Assembly (NCBI GenBank): GCA_902561155.1
Contig: CACEOY010000002.1
Span: 106,559 to 170,558, forward strand
DNA from: an uncultured Pelagibacteraceae bacterium
GTDB lineage: Bacteria; Pseudomonadota; Alphaproteobacteria; Pelagibacterales; Pelagibacteraceae
DNA length: 64,000 bases
Direction of reading: 5' to 3'
Part shown: positions 36,614 through 45,584 of the stretch, piece by piece
Layout: each line of letters starts with the position of its first letter
Position numbering within the stretch: position 1 is the first letter of the stretch
The notes under the pieces: generated by a model
What the model was told of the DNA's origin: nothing
Database searches by the model: none
Seen by the model: only the letters and a program-made list of their open reading frames with translations
Made by a program: the position numbers and the translations under genes

Positions 36614-37344
36614 TTAACTTAAAAGATAAAAAGGTATTAATTACAGGCGCTACCGGAGGCATTGGAGGAGCTTTAGTAAAAAAATTTTTGTCATTGAATG
36701 CTGAAGTTTTAGGAACAGGCACTAACACAGAAAAATTAGAAATACTTAAAAAAGAATATAGTAAAATTAAGGTGAAAAAATTTGATATTTCGTCTCATTC
36801 AGAAATAGAGAAATTTATAAATGACGTATCAGAAGAATTAGGTGGATTAGATATACTTATCAATAACGCCGGAATAAATAAAGATAATTTATCATTAAGA
36901 ATGAAAGATGATGAATGGCAAAAGGTAATTGACGTAAATTTGACATCTACTTTTTTGTTATCAAAATACGCAATAAAAAAGATGATGAAAAGCAATTCAG
37001 GAAGAGTTATCAATATAACATCTATAGTAGGACATACGGGTAATATCGGACAATCTAATTATGCCGCTTCAAAATCAGGAACGATTGGGATGTCCAAAAG
37101 TCTATCAATAGAGTATGCAAAGAAGAACATTACAATTAATTGTGTTTCTCCAGGATTCATAGTCTCGGACATGACAAACAGCATCCCTGAAAAAATAAAA
37201 AATATACTATTATCAAAGATCCCCATGGGCAAAATGGGTTCTGGCGATGATGTGTCTAATTGTGTAGCTTTTTTAAGTTCTGATGAAGCTTCGTATATAA
37301 CAGGTGAAACCATTCATGTTAACGGCGGAATGTATATGGCTTGA
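36610..37344 (+). CDS. fabG: 3-oxoacyl-ACP reductase
   Basis: A 244-residue short-chain dehydrogenase using NADPH in fatty-acid elongation. The nucleotide-binding ITGATGGIGGALV, NAG in INNAGINKDN, catalytic Ser in NITSIVG and Tyr-Lys in YAASKSG are all visible. Position between fabD and acpP confirms the role over other SDR enzymes. Confidence 0.95.
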   Translation: MINLKDKKVLITGATGGIGGALVKKFLSLNAEVLGTGTNTEKLEILKKEYSKIKVKKFDISSHSEIEKFINDVSEELGGLDILINNAGINKDNLSLRMKDDEWQKVIDVNLTSTFLLSKYAIKKMMKSNSGRVINITSIVGHTGNIGQSNYAASKSGTIGMSKSLSIEYAKKNITINCVSPGFIVSDMTNSIPEKIKNILLSKIPMGKMGSGDDVSNCVAFLSSDEASYITGETIHVNGGMYMA

Positions 37345-37398
37345 CAATTTGTATTAATAATCTTAGTAAGATTATATTAAATTAAATAAGGAATATTC

Positions 37399-37641
37399 AT
37401 GTCTAAAGAAATTGGTTCAAGAGTAAAAAAAATAGTTGCAGATCATCTAGGTGTTGAGGAAGAGAAGGTTGTTGATGAAGCTAGCTTTATAGACGATCTT
37501 GGAGCAGATAGCTTAGACACTGTGGAATTAGTAATGGCCTTTGAAGAAGAATTTGGTTCTGAAATTTCTGACAGTGAGGCTGAAAAAATACTGACTGTGG
37601 GTGATGCAATAAAATTTATAGAGAGTAAATCTGCTCAATAA
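37399..37641 (+). CDS. acpP: Acyl carrier protein
   Basis: An 80-residue acidic carrier. Ser38 in [12 protein letters not shown] is the phosphopantetheine attachment site. A ribosome site (AAGGAA) precedes the ATG. The usual next genes fabF and mltG are absent here; gmk follows after 17 bases. Confidence 0.97.
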   Translation: MSKEIGSRVKKIVADHLGVEEEKVVDEASFIDDLGADSLDTVELVMAFEEEFGSEISDSEAEKILTVGDAIKFIESKSAQ

Positions 37642-37658
37642 ATAAAAAAGGATTTGAT

Positions 37659-38234
37659 TTGGGTTTTAACATTGTATTGTCTTCACCATCAGGTGCTGGC
37701 AAAACCACAATTACAAAAAAATTAAGCCAAAAATATCCTAATATTAAAATTTCAATATCACATACCACACGAAAGCCTAGACCGAATGAAATTGATGGCG
37801 TAGACTACCATTTTGTTAGCAAAGAAGAATTTGAGAAGCTAATAAAAAAAAATAATTTTTATGAATATGCTAAGATATTCGATAATTATTACGGCACTTC
37901 AAAAAATTCAGTTAATAAACTTCATCAAGAGAGCTATGACGTGGTATTTGATATAGATTGGCAAGGTACAAAACAGTTGTCTGAAAACAAAGAATTAAAC
38001 TTAATAAAAATATTTATTTTGCCGCCTGATAAAAACGAGCTTAAAATGAGATTGATTAATAGAAATCAAGATAATAAAAAAATAGTTGAAAAAAGATTAA
38101 AACAATATGAGAGCGATGTGCAGCACTGGTTTGATTATGATTACGTAGTAATCAATAAGGATTTAGAGAGTTGCTTTAGTCAAATCGAAAAAATTATTAA
38201 AATCCACAAAAAAGAGAAAATGTCTTTTATTTGA
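37659..38234 (+). CDS. gmk: Guanylate kinase
   Basis: A 191-residue enzyme phosphorylating GMP to GDP. The P-loop SSPSGAGKTTI (8-18), HTTRKPRPNE for GMP binding, and VDYHFV are clear. The start is TTG 37659 with GGA six bases upstream; no better ATG exists. It ends overlapping rsmA by eight bases. It works downstream of guaA and guaB in the same window. Confidence 0.95.
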   Translation: MGFNIVLSSPSGAGKTTITKKLSQKYPNIKISISHTTRKPRPNEIDGVDYHFVSKEEFEKLIKKNNFYEYAKIFDNYYGTSKNSVNKLHQESYDVVFDIDWQGTKQLSENKELNLIKIFILPPDKNELKMRLINRNQDNKKIVEKRLKQYESDVQHWFDYDYVVINKDLESCFSQIEKIIKIHKKEKMSFI

Positions 38235-39021
38235 CACGTGATTTTTCATAAAACTCAGTAATTTTATAAAATAAATCTTCACTAAGTCTCTCAGGTCTTA
38301 AAGTTAAATCTATATTTTCACTTTTTATAAAATTATTATTTTCTAATTTAAGTTTTTTAAAAGTTTTATTAATCATTTTTCTTTTATTAGAAAAAAAAAT
38401 ATTTGTTATATATTCGAGTGATTTTATTGATTTAAAATTTATTTCTTTTCTCTTAATTGGTTGAAATTCAATTACAATTGAATCAACTTTAGGTTTTGGA
38501 AAAAAACAATTTTTTGAAACATAAAAAAAATTTAATATTTCTAGTCTTGATTTTGCTATAATGGATAACCTAGAATAATTTGAATTACCCATACTTGCAA
38601 TAATTTTTTCACCAACTTCTTTTTGAAACATAAAAATTAATTTTTTAAACTTTGGAGGCCATGGATTAAATCTTATAAATTTAATTAGAATTTGCGATGA
38701 AATATTATATGGTAAATTGCCAATAATTATTGTTCCTTCAGAAATAAGTTTTTTTAAATTTAATTTTAGTATATCTTCATTGAGAACTAATAGATTTTTT
38801 TTATCTTTAAAAAAAGTTTTTAAATATTTCGTAAAAATTTTATCTTTTTCAATACAAATTAATTTTTTTGGAATAAGCTTTAAAATTTCTGTGCTCAAAT
38901 TACCGGTACCAGCTCCAATTTCAATAACATTTTTGTTTTTAAATGAAGTTAATGAGAGAATTTTTTTTAAAATATTTTTATCAACTAAAAGATTTTGACC
39001 CAGTGATTTTTTTAATTTCAT
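38227..39021 (-). CDS. rsmA: 16S rRNA dimethyladenosine transferase
   Basis: A 264-residue SAM enzyme dimethylating A1518 and A1519 of 16S rRNA. KKSLGQNLLVDKNIL at the start, VIEIGAGTGNLS for SAM, and the catalytic NLPYNISSQIL are intact. It is last in the lptF-lptG-lptD-surA-pdxA-rsmA run and overlaps pdxA by four bases, as the order is in many proteobacteria. Confidence 0.96.
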   Translation of the reverse strand: MKLKKSLGQNLLVDKNILKKILSLTSFKNKNVIEIGAGTGNLSTEILKLIPKKLICIEKDKIFTKYLKTFFKDKKNLLVLNEDILKLNLKKLISEGTIIIGNLPYNISSQILIKFIRFNPWPPKFKKLIFMFQKEVGEKIIASMGNSNYSRLSIIAKSRLEILNFFYVSKNCFFPKPKVDSIVIEFQPIKRKEINFKSIKSLEYITNIFFSNKRKMINKTFKKLKLENNNFIKSENIDLTLRPERLSEDLFYKITEFYEKSRVK

Positions 39022-39968
39022 TTAATTAGTCTATTTATAATATTAATACACCTATTTAAACTTAGCGGATTCGATATATTTAATTTTATTTTATCTTTAG
39101 CAATACCGTGGTCTGGTGACATTCTTACATAAGGCAGACCAAAAGTTATGTTAACCGCGTCAAAACCGTATAAAGCTTTAAATGGAGATAAAACTTGATC
39201 ATGATACATTCCTAAAATTACATCAAATTTTTTAAAGTTATCTTTTAAAAAAATTGTATCGGCCGGATACGGACCTGAAACTTTTATTTTTTTTTTCAAA
39301 CGTCGAATTACAGGCACAATAACTTTAAGCTCCTCTGAGTTTTTTTTAAGTTCAAGATTGTGTGGATTAAGTCCTAAAACTGCTATTCTAGGAGTTTTTT
39401 TAAAATATTTGATGTAGTATTTATTTAAAGTAACTAGTTTTTTTGTCAAAAAATCTTTTTTAATAAATTTTGATATATCTTTTACTTTTATATGTGTTGT
39501 AAGCGGCGCAACAGATAAGTTTTTATTATATATAACCATAACTTCTGAATTTAAGACTTTATTTTTTTTTGCTAAAAATTCAGTAACACCTAAGTTTTTA
39601 TTTTTAAATAAATTTTTCTTATCTATCGAGCAATTTATGATGCCTTTTATTTTTTTTTGTAAACATAGTTTATGACCAATCATTAAGCATTTTTTAATAT
39701 AATTTGAACTTTCCTTTTGATTTACATTGAAAGCTTTTTTGAATTTTAGAGGCACATCCAATACATTTAGTAATTTATCTTTTTTTTTAACGTCTTCAGG
39801 TTTTTTAATTTTTCTTAATTTTCTTTTTATTTTTAAAATTTGAAGTTGGGATTTAAGTAATTTATAATTGCCTACAATTATGGCATTGCTTTTAAATGCA
39901 TTAGATTTTGCAAGTATCTCAGAGTTAATACTGTTTGGTTCACCAAGAACAATTCCAAAACTAATCAT
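39018..39968 (-). CDS. pdxA: 4-hydroxythreonine-4-phosphate dehydrogenase
   Basis: A 316-residue enzyme of pyridoxal phosphate synthesis. Three metal-site histidines appear in TTHIKVKD, YHDQVLSP and SPDHGIA. The N-terminal motif is GEPNSINSEI where relatives have GEPAGIGPE, so that loop has diverged. The start is ATG 39968; a TTG nine bases upstream is in frame but less likely. It overlaps surA by eight bases. Placement between surA and rsmA supports the call despite divergence. Confidence 0.88.
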   Translation of the reverse strand: MISFGIVLGEPNSINSEILAKSNAFKSNAIIVGNYKLLKSQLQILKIKRKLRKIKKPEDVKKKDKLLNVLDVPLKFKKAFNVNQKESSNYIKKCLMIGHKLCLQKKIKGIINCSIDKKNLFKNKNLGVTEFLAKKNKVLNSEVMVIYNKNLSVAPLTTHIKVKDISKFIKKDFLTKKLVTLNKYYIKYFKKTPRIAVLGLNPHNLELKKNSEELKVIVPVIRRLKKKIKVSGPYPADTIFLKDNFKKFDVILGMYHDQVLSPFKALYGFDAVNITFGLPYVRMSPDHGIAKDKIKLNISNPLSLNRCINIINRLIK

Positions 39969-40896
39969 TGACTTCAATATAGGCCTTTTTTTCTAAATTT
40001 AAATAATGCGAATTTGAGAAAATATTTAATTTTTCCTCTTTTTTTTGATTAATTATTTTTGTTTCAATTTCCATAAGATCTAAATTACTTTGATTTAAAA
40101 TCCTTTTATCATTAAGTCTAATGAAAACAATATTATTGTTTACTTTAATAGGTTCAGAGATTTGTGTTTTCTTTAATTTTAAAATTTCTTTTAAGTAAAC
40201 ACTTGAAATCGATTTAGAGACAACCCATCCAATTGAACCCCCATTAGTAGAAGAAATTGAGTCACTATATAAATTTGCGGTTTTTATAAATCCATTATCC
40301 TTAATACTTTTTTTTATCTCATTCAATTTATTTTCATCCCAGTTTTCTAAAACAATTTCAGATAAATTATATTCTTCAATTTTTTTCCCCTCTTTTACTT
40401 GTTTTTTTAACTCTGATTTAACTAATTCTTTATCAACATCTAATTGTTTTCTATAAAGAGAGTAAATCAAACTATTCCATTTAAAATTAATAATTACCCC
40501 TTCAAAATAAATATCGTAGTTAGCACTGTAACGTTTAAAATGGTCTTTTAAACTGATGTTTTGCCTAGTTAGACCAAGATTCTTTTCAAGCCCTAGAATA
40601 TAATTATTTATATCAGGTTTATTATATTTTGTAATTTTGTATCTTTCAATTTCTGACTTTTTTATTAAGCGTTTCTTTAAACTTAAAAAAGCAATATTTT
40701 GTAATTTTCCAAATTCGTTTTTATTTGCGGTTTTGTTAGTTAAAGCTAAAATTGTATTAATTTCATTTACGATATCATAATTAGTAACAATTTCATTTCC
40801 TATTTTAGCTATAATTTTATCCTCAATATTTGCAGAAGAATTTTTTATAAAAAAAATAAGAAAAATAAAAAAAAAAAAAATAAATTTGATTCTCAT
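39961..40896 (-). CDS. surA: SurA-like periplasmic peptidyl-prolyl isomerase
   Basis: A 311-residue chaperone for outer-membrane proteins. A very hydrophobic signal peptide (1-22, SSANI) is followed by the SurA N-terminal helical domain (KIGNEIVTNYDIVNEI) and a single parvulin-type domain (from about 180, SEIVLENW...GGSIGWV). E. coli SurA has two parvulin domains; one is usual in alphaproteobacteria. It follows lptD, its main client, after one base. Confidence 0.87.
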   Translation of the reverse strand: MRIKFIFFFFIFLIFFIKNSSANIEDKIIAKIGNEIVTNYDIVNEINTILALTNKTANKNEFGKLQNIAFLSLKKRLIKKSEIERYKITKYNKPDINNYILGLEKNLGLTRQNISLKDHFKRYSANYDIYFEGVIINFKWNSLIYSLYRKQLDVDKELVKSELKKQVKEGKKIEEYNLSEIVLENWDENKLNEIKKSIKDNGFIKTANLYSDSISSTNGGSIGWVVSKSISSVYLKEILKLKKTQISEPIKVNNNIVFIRLNDKRILNQSNLDLMEIETKIINQKKEEKLNIFSNSHYLNLEKKAYIEVND

Positions 40897-40897
40897 T

Positions 40898-43234
40898 TTA
40901 ATTTGCAGGTGTTGAAATCGTCCCCAAAGGTTTAAATGTAAATTTAAATATCAAAGAGTCCTCTGGCTCGACGTCTCTATCTTTATAGAACTCTCTTCTG
41001 AAAGCAACACCTGCAGTTAAACAATCATTAATATACTCGTAACTTAAATCGTAAAATTCAGCAGAATTTGTTAGTAAATTTCTTTTTGCCTCTAAAGAAA
41101 TTAATCCATTATTTAAATTAAAACCTGCTTTTGTCTCGATATATTTTGAATGCCCAATATGTTGACTTTCCTCTAAAAAACTTAAATTAAAATTTGTTGA
41201 AGGATATATTAAGCCGAGGTCTATCTTATTTTTATTAAAGTTTTCTAGGTTTTGGTCTAACAAAAAATTATGAGAAATCATAACATTTTCACTTAAATTT
41301 AACGATGCTTCACCTACTATATCTGACATTTTCTCATTCAGAGTTGCTTTAGATGGCATATCGCGATTTTCTTCCGCATTAATTATTTGACCAATACCGA
41401 TCCTAAACTTCTCATTTTTTACCTCATTATTTTCATTTAGGTTATTTATTTTAAAATCAAATCCTAAGCTTATACTTGATCCTGTATCAACTGAAGTAAT
41501 ATTTTTAACCTTATTTAATTTATATAAATCTGAGTAATTAAGAACAGTTGAGTCTTCGGATATATTTCTTGAGTCATTCGGAGAAATTTTAACCAAAAGT
41601 TTTGGTTTGAAGATATTTAACTTATTTCCTTCTCTAAATTTAAACAACCCTAATTCTGATTTAAAGCCAAGTGCCCCATAAAATTCAGAAGTAGAACTAT
41701 CAGTTTTAAAGTTTTCAGTGTTTTTTGCTTTGTAGTTTACATTCTTAAGCAATCCAAGAAATTCATTTTCAAATCCAAATTTATTTACCCAGCTATTTGA
41801 AACCCAATTAAATTCATTTGAAATAATGTCTAACTGTTTGTCTACCTCAAAATTTTTTACAAGTAACTCAGATTTTAAATCTATTATTCCTAAACTTTCA
41901 CTCATTAATACATTTTTTTCAAGAGATGCTTCTGGATAAATATACTCAAATCTTTCATTTCCGGTTTTTGAAAGATTTTCAAAGGCGGATATTTTTGTAT
42001 TAAAAAAAAGGTCTTTTTTTTGATATCCATAATCAACAGTATTTTTAATTGTATTGTCCAAATAATCTACCAATGAAGTTTGTAACTTATTTACCTTTGG
42101 ATAAGTACTATTGGATACATGCTGTAAATTAATTTCTAAGTCACTAGTTATATCTGTTTCTTGTGTAAGAGAAGTATAAAATTTAGAGAAGAAATGAGAC
42201 CTCGACCCCGAGGTTTTTGAATTAGATTTTTTTTTATATCCCTTGGTATAACCAACATCAGTTATGAATGACGATTTTTCAAAGTCTTGCCGGTATTCAG
42301 CTAGATATAACGGTTCGTTACTAGATTGAAGTCTTGGAGTGAAAGTGATGTCTTTATCTTTAGATATATTCCAGAAATAAGGCAAATCGATACCCACCCC
42401 TAAATTAGTTCTATTTGCAAATGTTGGTATTAGGAAACCAGATTTTCTATCCACCGTTGGATCAGGATGAGAAAATTTTGGAAAATAAAAGATTGGAAAA
42501 TCATATATTTTTAAAACTGCACTGTCATAATATACAGTTTTTTTTGAACTGTTATGTTTAATTTTTTTAGCTCTTAATTCCCAGGGAGGGCACTTATTAT
42601 TTTCTCTAAATTTACAATAAGTAAGAACTCCTTTTTGAACCGAGGTTGTGCCTTCATCAATTGAAACACTATTCGCAAAGATTCGAGGATTATTCCTTAT
42701 ATCTGCTTTCATTTTGTTATCATTAAAAAAAATTTTAGCATCGGAACCTATAACTTTTTTCTTTTTTTCATCTATGTAAATTTCATTAAATTTATATATA
42801 TTTTTATTTATATCTTCTAATTTAATCTCTCCTTTTGAGAAAAGTATATTCTTAATAGAATTGTAATTGAACATTGTAACAAAAAAAATGTTACCATTTG
42901 GGTCAGTAATTATACTTGGAAAATCAGATTTTATAATTTTATTTTTATTGTCGAAAATAACATTTTTACTTTCAAAAGAATAGTTTTCACTAGTAACAAT
43001 TGTTGTTAAACCGATACTATTAAGCAAATCCTGTTTTTTTGAATAAAAAGCCTCCTCTGCATTTAAAATATTATTTCTTTCATCTTTAGCTTCAATATTA
43101 CCTTTAAGAACAATTTTTGATTCTTTTTTATCTAACTTAACTTCAGTCGAAGAAATTTCTAAATTTTCAGCAAGAAGATTAGTAGTAAAAAAAATAGCAA
43201 TTAAAAATTTGATCAAAAATAATTTATTTCTCAT
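40898..43234 (-). CDS. lptD: LPS-assembly outer-membrane protein LptD
   Basis: A 778-residue protein that inserts lipopolysaccharide into the outer leaflet. A signal peptide (ending LLAEN) precedes an N-terminal OstA jellyroll domain (about 25-170) and a large beta-barrel. The GVLTYCKFRENNKCPPWELRAKKI segment contains the paired cysteines typical of the domain junction. DYPVFYFP-like YDFPIFYFPKFSHPDP is the family signature. It overlaps lptG by 11 bases. Confidence 0.93.
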   Translation of the reverse strand: MRNKLFLIKFLIAIFFTTNLLAENLEISSTEVKLDKKESKIVLKGNIEAKDERNNILNAEEAFYSKKQDLLNSIGLTTIVTSENYSFESKNVIFDNKNKIIKSDFPSIITDPNGNIFFVTMFNYNSIKNILFSKGEIKLEDINKNIYKFNEIYIDEKKKKVIGSDAKIFFNDNKMKADIRNNPRIFANSVSIDEGTTSVQKGVLTYCKFRENNKCPPWELRAKKIKHNSSKKTVYYDSAVLKIYDFPIFYFPKFSHPDPTVDRKSGFLIPTFANRTNLGVGIDLPYFWNISKDKDITFTPRLQSSNEPLYLAEYRQDFEKSSFITDVGYTKGYKKKSNSKTSGSRSHFFSKFYTSLTQETDITSDLEINLQHVSNSTYPKVNKLQTSLVDYLDNTIKNTVDYGYQKKDLFFNTKISAFENLSKTGNERFEYIYPEASLEKNVLMSESLGIIDLKSELLVKNFEVDKQLDIISNEFNWVSNSWVNKFGFENEFLGLLKNVNYKAKNTENFKTDSSTSEFYGALGFKSELGLFKFREGNKLNIFKPKLLVKISPNDSRNISEDSTVLNYSDLYKLNKVKNITSVDTGSSISLGFDFKINNLNENNEVKNEKFRIGIGQIINAEENRDMPSKATLNEKMSDIVGEASLNLSENVMISHNFLLDQNLENFNKNKIDLGLIYPSTNFNLSFLEESQHIGHSKYIETKAGFNLNNGLISLEAKRNLLTNSAEFYDLSYEYINDCLTAGVAFRREFYKDRDVEPEDSLIFKFTFKPLGTISTPAN

Positions 43235-44315
43235 TTATTTGAAGTAACCCTATACTATTTATTAAACCTATAATTATAATTGGTATCCAAACTGATATTT
43301 CAGGTGAAATTCTATCTGATTTACCCAGAGCTACGGATAAATCTTTCATATAATAAATAACTGCACAAGTTAACACTGCTATCATCAGGTAGTTGATGTT
43401 GTTAGAATTTCTATTATTTATAGTGAAAATTGCAGCTAATACTGTCATTAAAGTGAGAAAAAAAGGTAAAGCAAAAAAGGAATTTATTTTCTCCGTTATT
43501 GTAGTTTTTTCATAGCCTTTATTAATTAAATTTTTATTTTTCGTTAACAACTCAATAAAAGAAATAGTATCTAAATTTTTAAAAAGACTATTGAGTTTTT
43601 CAACGTTATAAAATGATTTAAATTTCATATCATTTTTATTTTCAATTTTAACACTACCCGTTTTGTCAAAATTAAATATTCTAAGATTTTTTACATCCCA
43701 ATTATTTGACGAAACATTAGCTTTTTCTGCCTCTATTCTTTTACTAATAATATTATTTTTAGAGATAATATTAATTGAGACGTCAATTAAATAATTACTT
43801 TCTAACCTGTCAGCATTGATAATATATAGATTATTATTTTTTCTCTCTTTAATCCAAACCCCATTTCTATTTATTGTTACTAAATGATCTGTATCTTTCG
43901 AATAATTTGATTTAGTTTTTTCATAATACTTAACCATATCCGATGTTAATGGATTTATGACAATTAAAATTAGTATTCCCCAAATGAAAGAAATTAAACC
44001 AATCAAAGCTATAACTTTTGCATTTGAGTATCCAAAAACCTTTAAAGTGAGTAATTCATTATTGTGTTTAATTGATATAAAAAACCACATAGCTGAAATA
44101 AATATGATAAATGGCATTAAATTTACAAAAATTAAGTTCGGAATATAAGAAAGTGTTAAAATTACAGGTAGAAATAAACTTTCGTTAGTATTTTTAAAAA
44201 ACTCAACCTCTTCAAATAAATTTAAAATTAAACCGAGGCAAAAAGAAATAAGAATTGCATTTAATAAAACTTTTGTGTAATTAACAATTAAATAGTTGTC
44301 TAACTTCTTATTCAT
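43224..44315 (-). CDS. lptG: LPS export ABC transporter permease LptG
   Basis: A 363-residue inner-membrane protein of the YjgP/YjgQ family: three hydrophobic segments, a periplasmic beta-jellyroll (about 130-255), then three more hydrophobic segments. It pairs with LptF to pull lipopolysaccharide from the inner membrane, driven by LptB (not in this window). Assignment as G rather than F rests on being second in the run. It overlaps lptF by four bases. Confidence 0.88.
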   Translation of the reverse strand: MNKKLDNYLIVNYTKVLLNAILISFCLGLILNLFEEVEFFKNTNESLFLPVILTLSYIPNLIFVNLMPFIIFISAMWFFISIKHNNELLTLKVFGYSNAKVIALIGLISFIWGILILIVINPLTSDMVKYYEKTKSNYSKDTDHLVTINRNGVWIKERKNNNLYIINADRLESNYLIDVSINIISKNNIISKRIEAEKANVSSNNWDVKNLRIFNFDKTGSVKIENKNDMKFKSFYNVEKLNSLFKNLDTISFIELLTKNKNLINKGYEKTTITEKINSFFALPFFLTLMTVLAAIFTINNRNSNNINYLMIAVLTCAVIYYMKDLSVALGKSDRISPEISVWIPIIIIGLINSIGLLQINEK

Positions 44316-45454
44316 CTAAGTTCTCTCCAAAAATTATTTAATAAAATAAAGTAAAGAGTTGGCAATAATATAAAAGGAATTAAAAAATAAGTATAAAAAC
44401 CAATGTTTGAAATTCCAGAGTATCTAACTAAAAGTTCAGATAAAACTAAAAGCATAAAACTTAAAGAGAAAAATAAATACCTATTTATAATTTTAGTTTT
44501 TTTGTTTTTTGTGTGAATAAGTATGAAAGAAATTAAAATAGATACTAATGGAATATATAAAGGCATTATTATTCTTCTTGAAAAAGTTTCAACTACAATT
44601 GCTATATTATTTTTTGGGCAGTTTTTTATGTATCCTTCGGGAATTTGATTATAATAATAATTTTTTAAACAACTTAAAATTTTATAAGTTGATGTCTCTT
44701 GGATTTTAACATCTTTTATCACTCTATTATCCAAATTATCAAAATTTAAAAGGGTTTTATTAAACTGAATTATTTTTACAGTGTCATCACTTTGTAATGA
44801 TTGAATAAAACCATTTTCTAAAATTAATTTACTTTTATCAATCACTCCTCTCTCTGCAATAATAGTTTTGTTCCTTGCTGATGAACTTTTTGGCAATAAA
44901 CTATTTAAATTATTGCTGTCATCTTTAATAAATATATTTTTGATGACGTTGTTTTCTTTTTTTTCAACATAAAATGTTAATCCTTTAAATGTATCAGAAA
45001 AATTATTTGGTTTTATGAGATTTGACACAGTGTCCACACCAGATTGTTTAACAAGAGTTCTAGATTTATAAAGTGCAGTTGGAGTAATTATTGTTGAAAA
45101 AATTATATAAATTAAGAAAATAATTAATGATAATAAGAAAAATAAATTTGTTACTTTAAATTTTGCTACACCCGAAGTCCATAAGACTAATAGTTCATTT
45201 TGTCGTTCTAATCTAATTATGGTTAATAACAAAGCTAACAAAAAACTCAATGGAATAAATTTTGTCATGATGTTTGTTAAATTAAGAATAGAATATATAA
45301 AGTAAGTAGAGGTAGAGTACCCGCTATCTACTATAAGATCTAAAAAATTTACTGCTCTAACTGTCCAGGCAATTAATGATAAGGAGAATAGTATTAGGAT
45401 AAAAGACTTTATTAGTTCTAGGCTTATATAGTTATAAATTTTGTTTTTAAACAT
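44312..45454 (-). CDS. lptF: LPS export ABC transporter permease LptF
   Basis: A 380-residue partner of LptG with the same three-plus-three helix topology and central periplasmic domain; RQNELLVLWTSGVAKFKV is the coupling-helix region. First gene of the minus-strand envelope run. Its promoter should lie in the 130-base gap shared with divergent pepA. Confidence 0.88.
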   Translation of the reverse strand: MFKNKIYNYISLELIKSFILILFSLSLIAWTVRAVNFLDLIVDSGYSTSTYFIYSILNLTNIMTKFIPLSFLLALLLTIIRLERQNELLVLWTSGVAKFKVTNLFFLLSLIIFLIYIIFSTIITPTALYKSRTLVKQSGVDTVSNLIKPNNFSDTFKGLTFYVEKKENNVIKNIFIKDDSNNLNSLLPKSSSARNKTIIAERGVIDKSKLILENGFIQSLQSDDTVKIIQFNKTLLNFDNLDNRVIKDVKIQETSTYKILSCLKNYYYNQIPEGYIKNCPKNNIAIVVETFSRRIIMPLYIPLVSILISFILIHTKNKKTKIINRYLFFSLSFMLLVLSELLVRYSGISNIGFYTYFLIPFILLPTLYFILLNNFWRELR

Positions 45455-45584
45455 GAGAAATTGTTATATAAAATAATGCAAGTTTAGTTAAAACTCAACC
45501 TATGATAGTAAACTATGACGAATATTCCATTGAAATATTATATTTTAGATCATATATACCATTTTAATCAATTTACTAGAACTT
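45455..45584. other. Intergenic region between lptF and pepA
   Basis: A 130-base divergent gap. It is AT-rich and contains CTATGA twice, 13 bases apart (start to start), and several TATA-like boxes on both strands. No promoter stands out clearly enough to call. No RNA gene or further open frame is seen. Confidence 0.5.
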
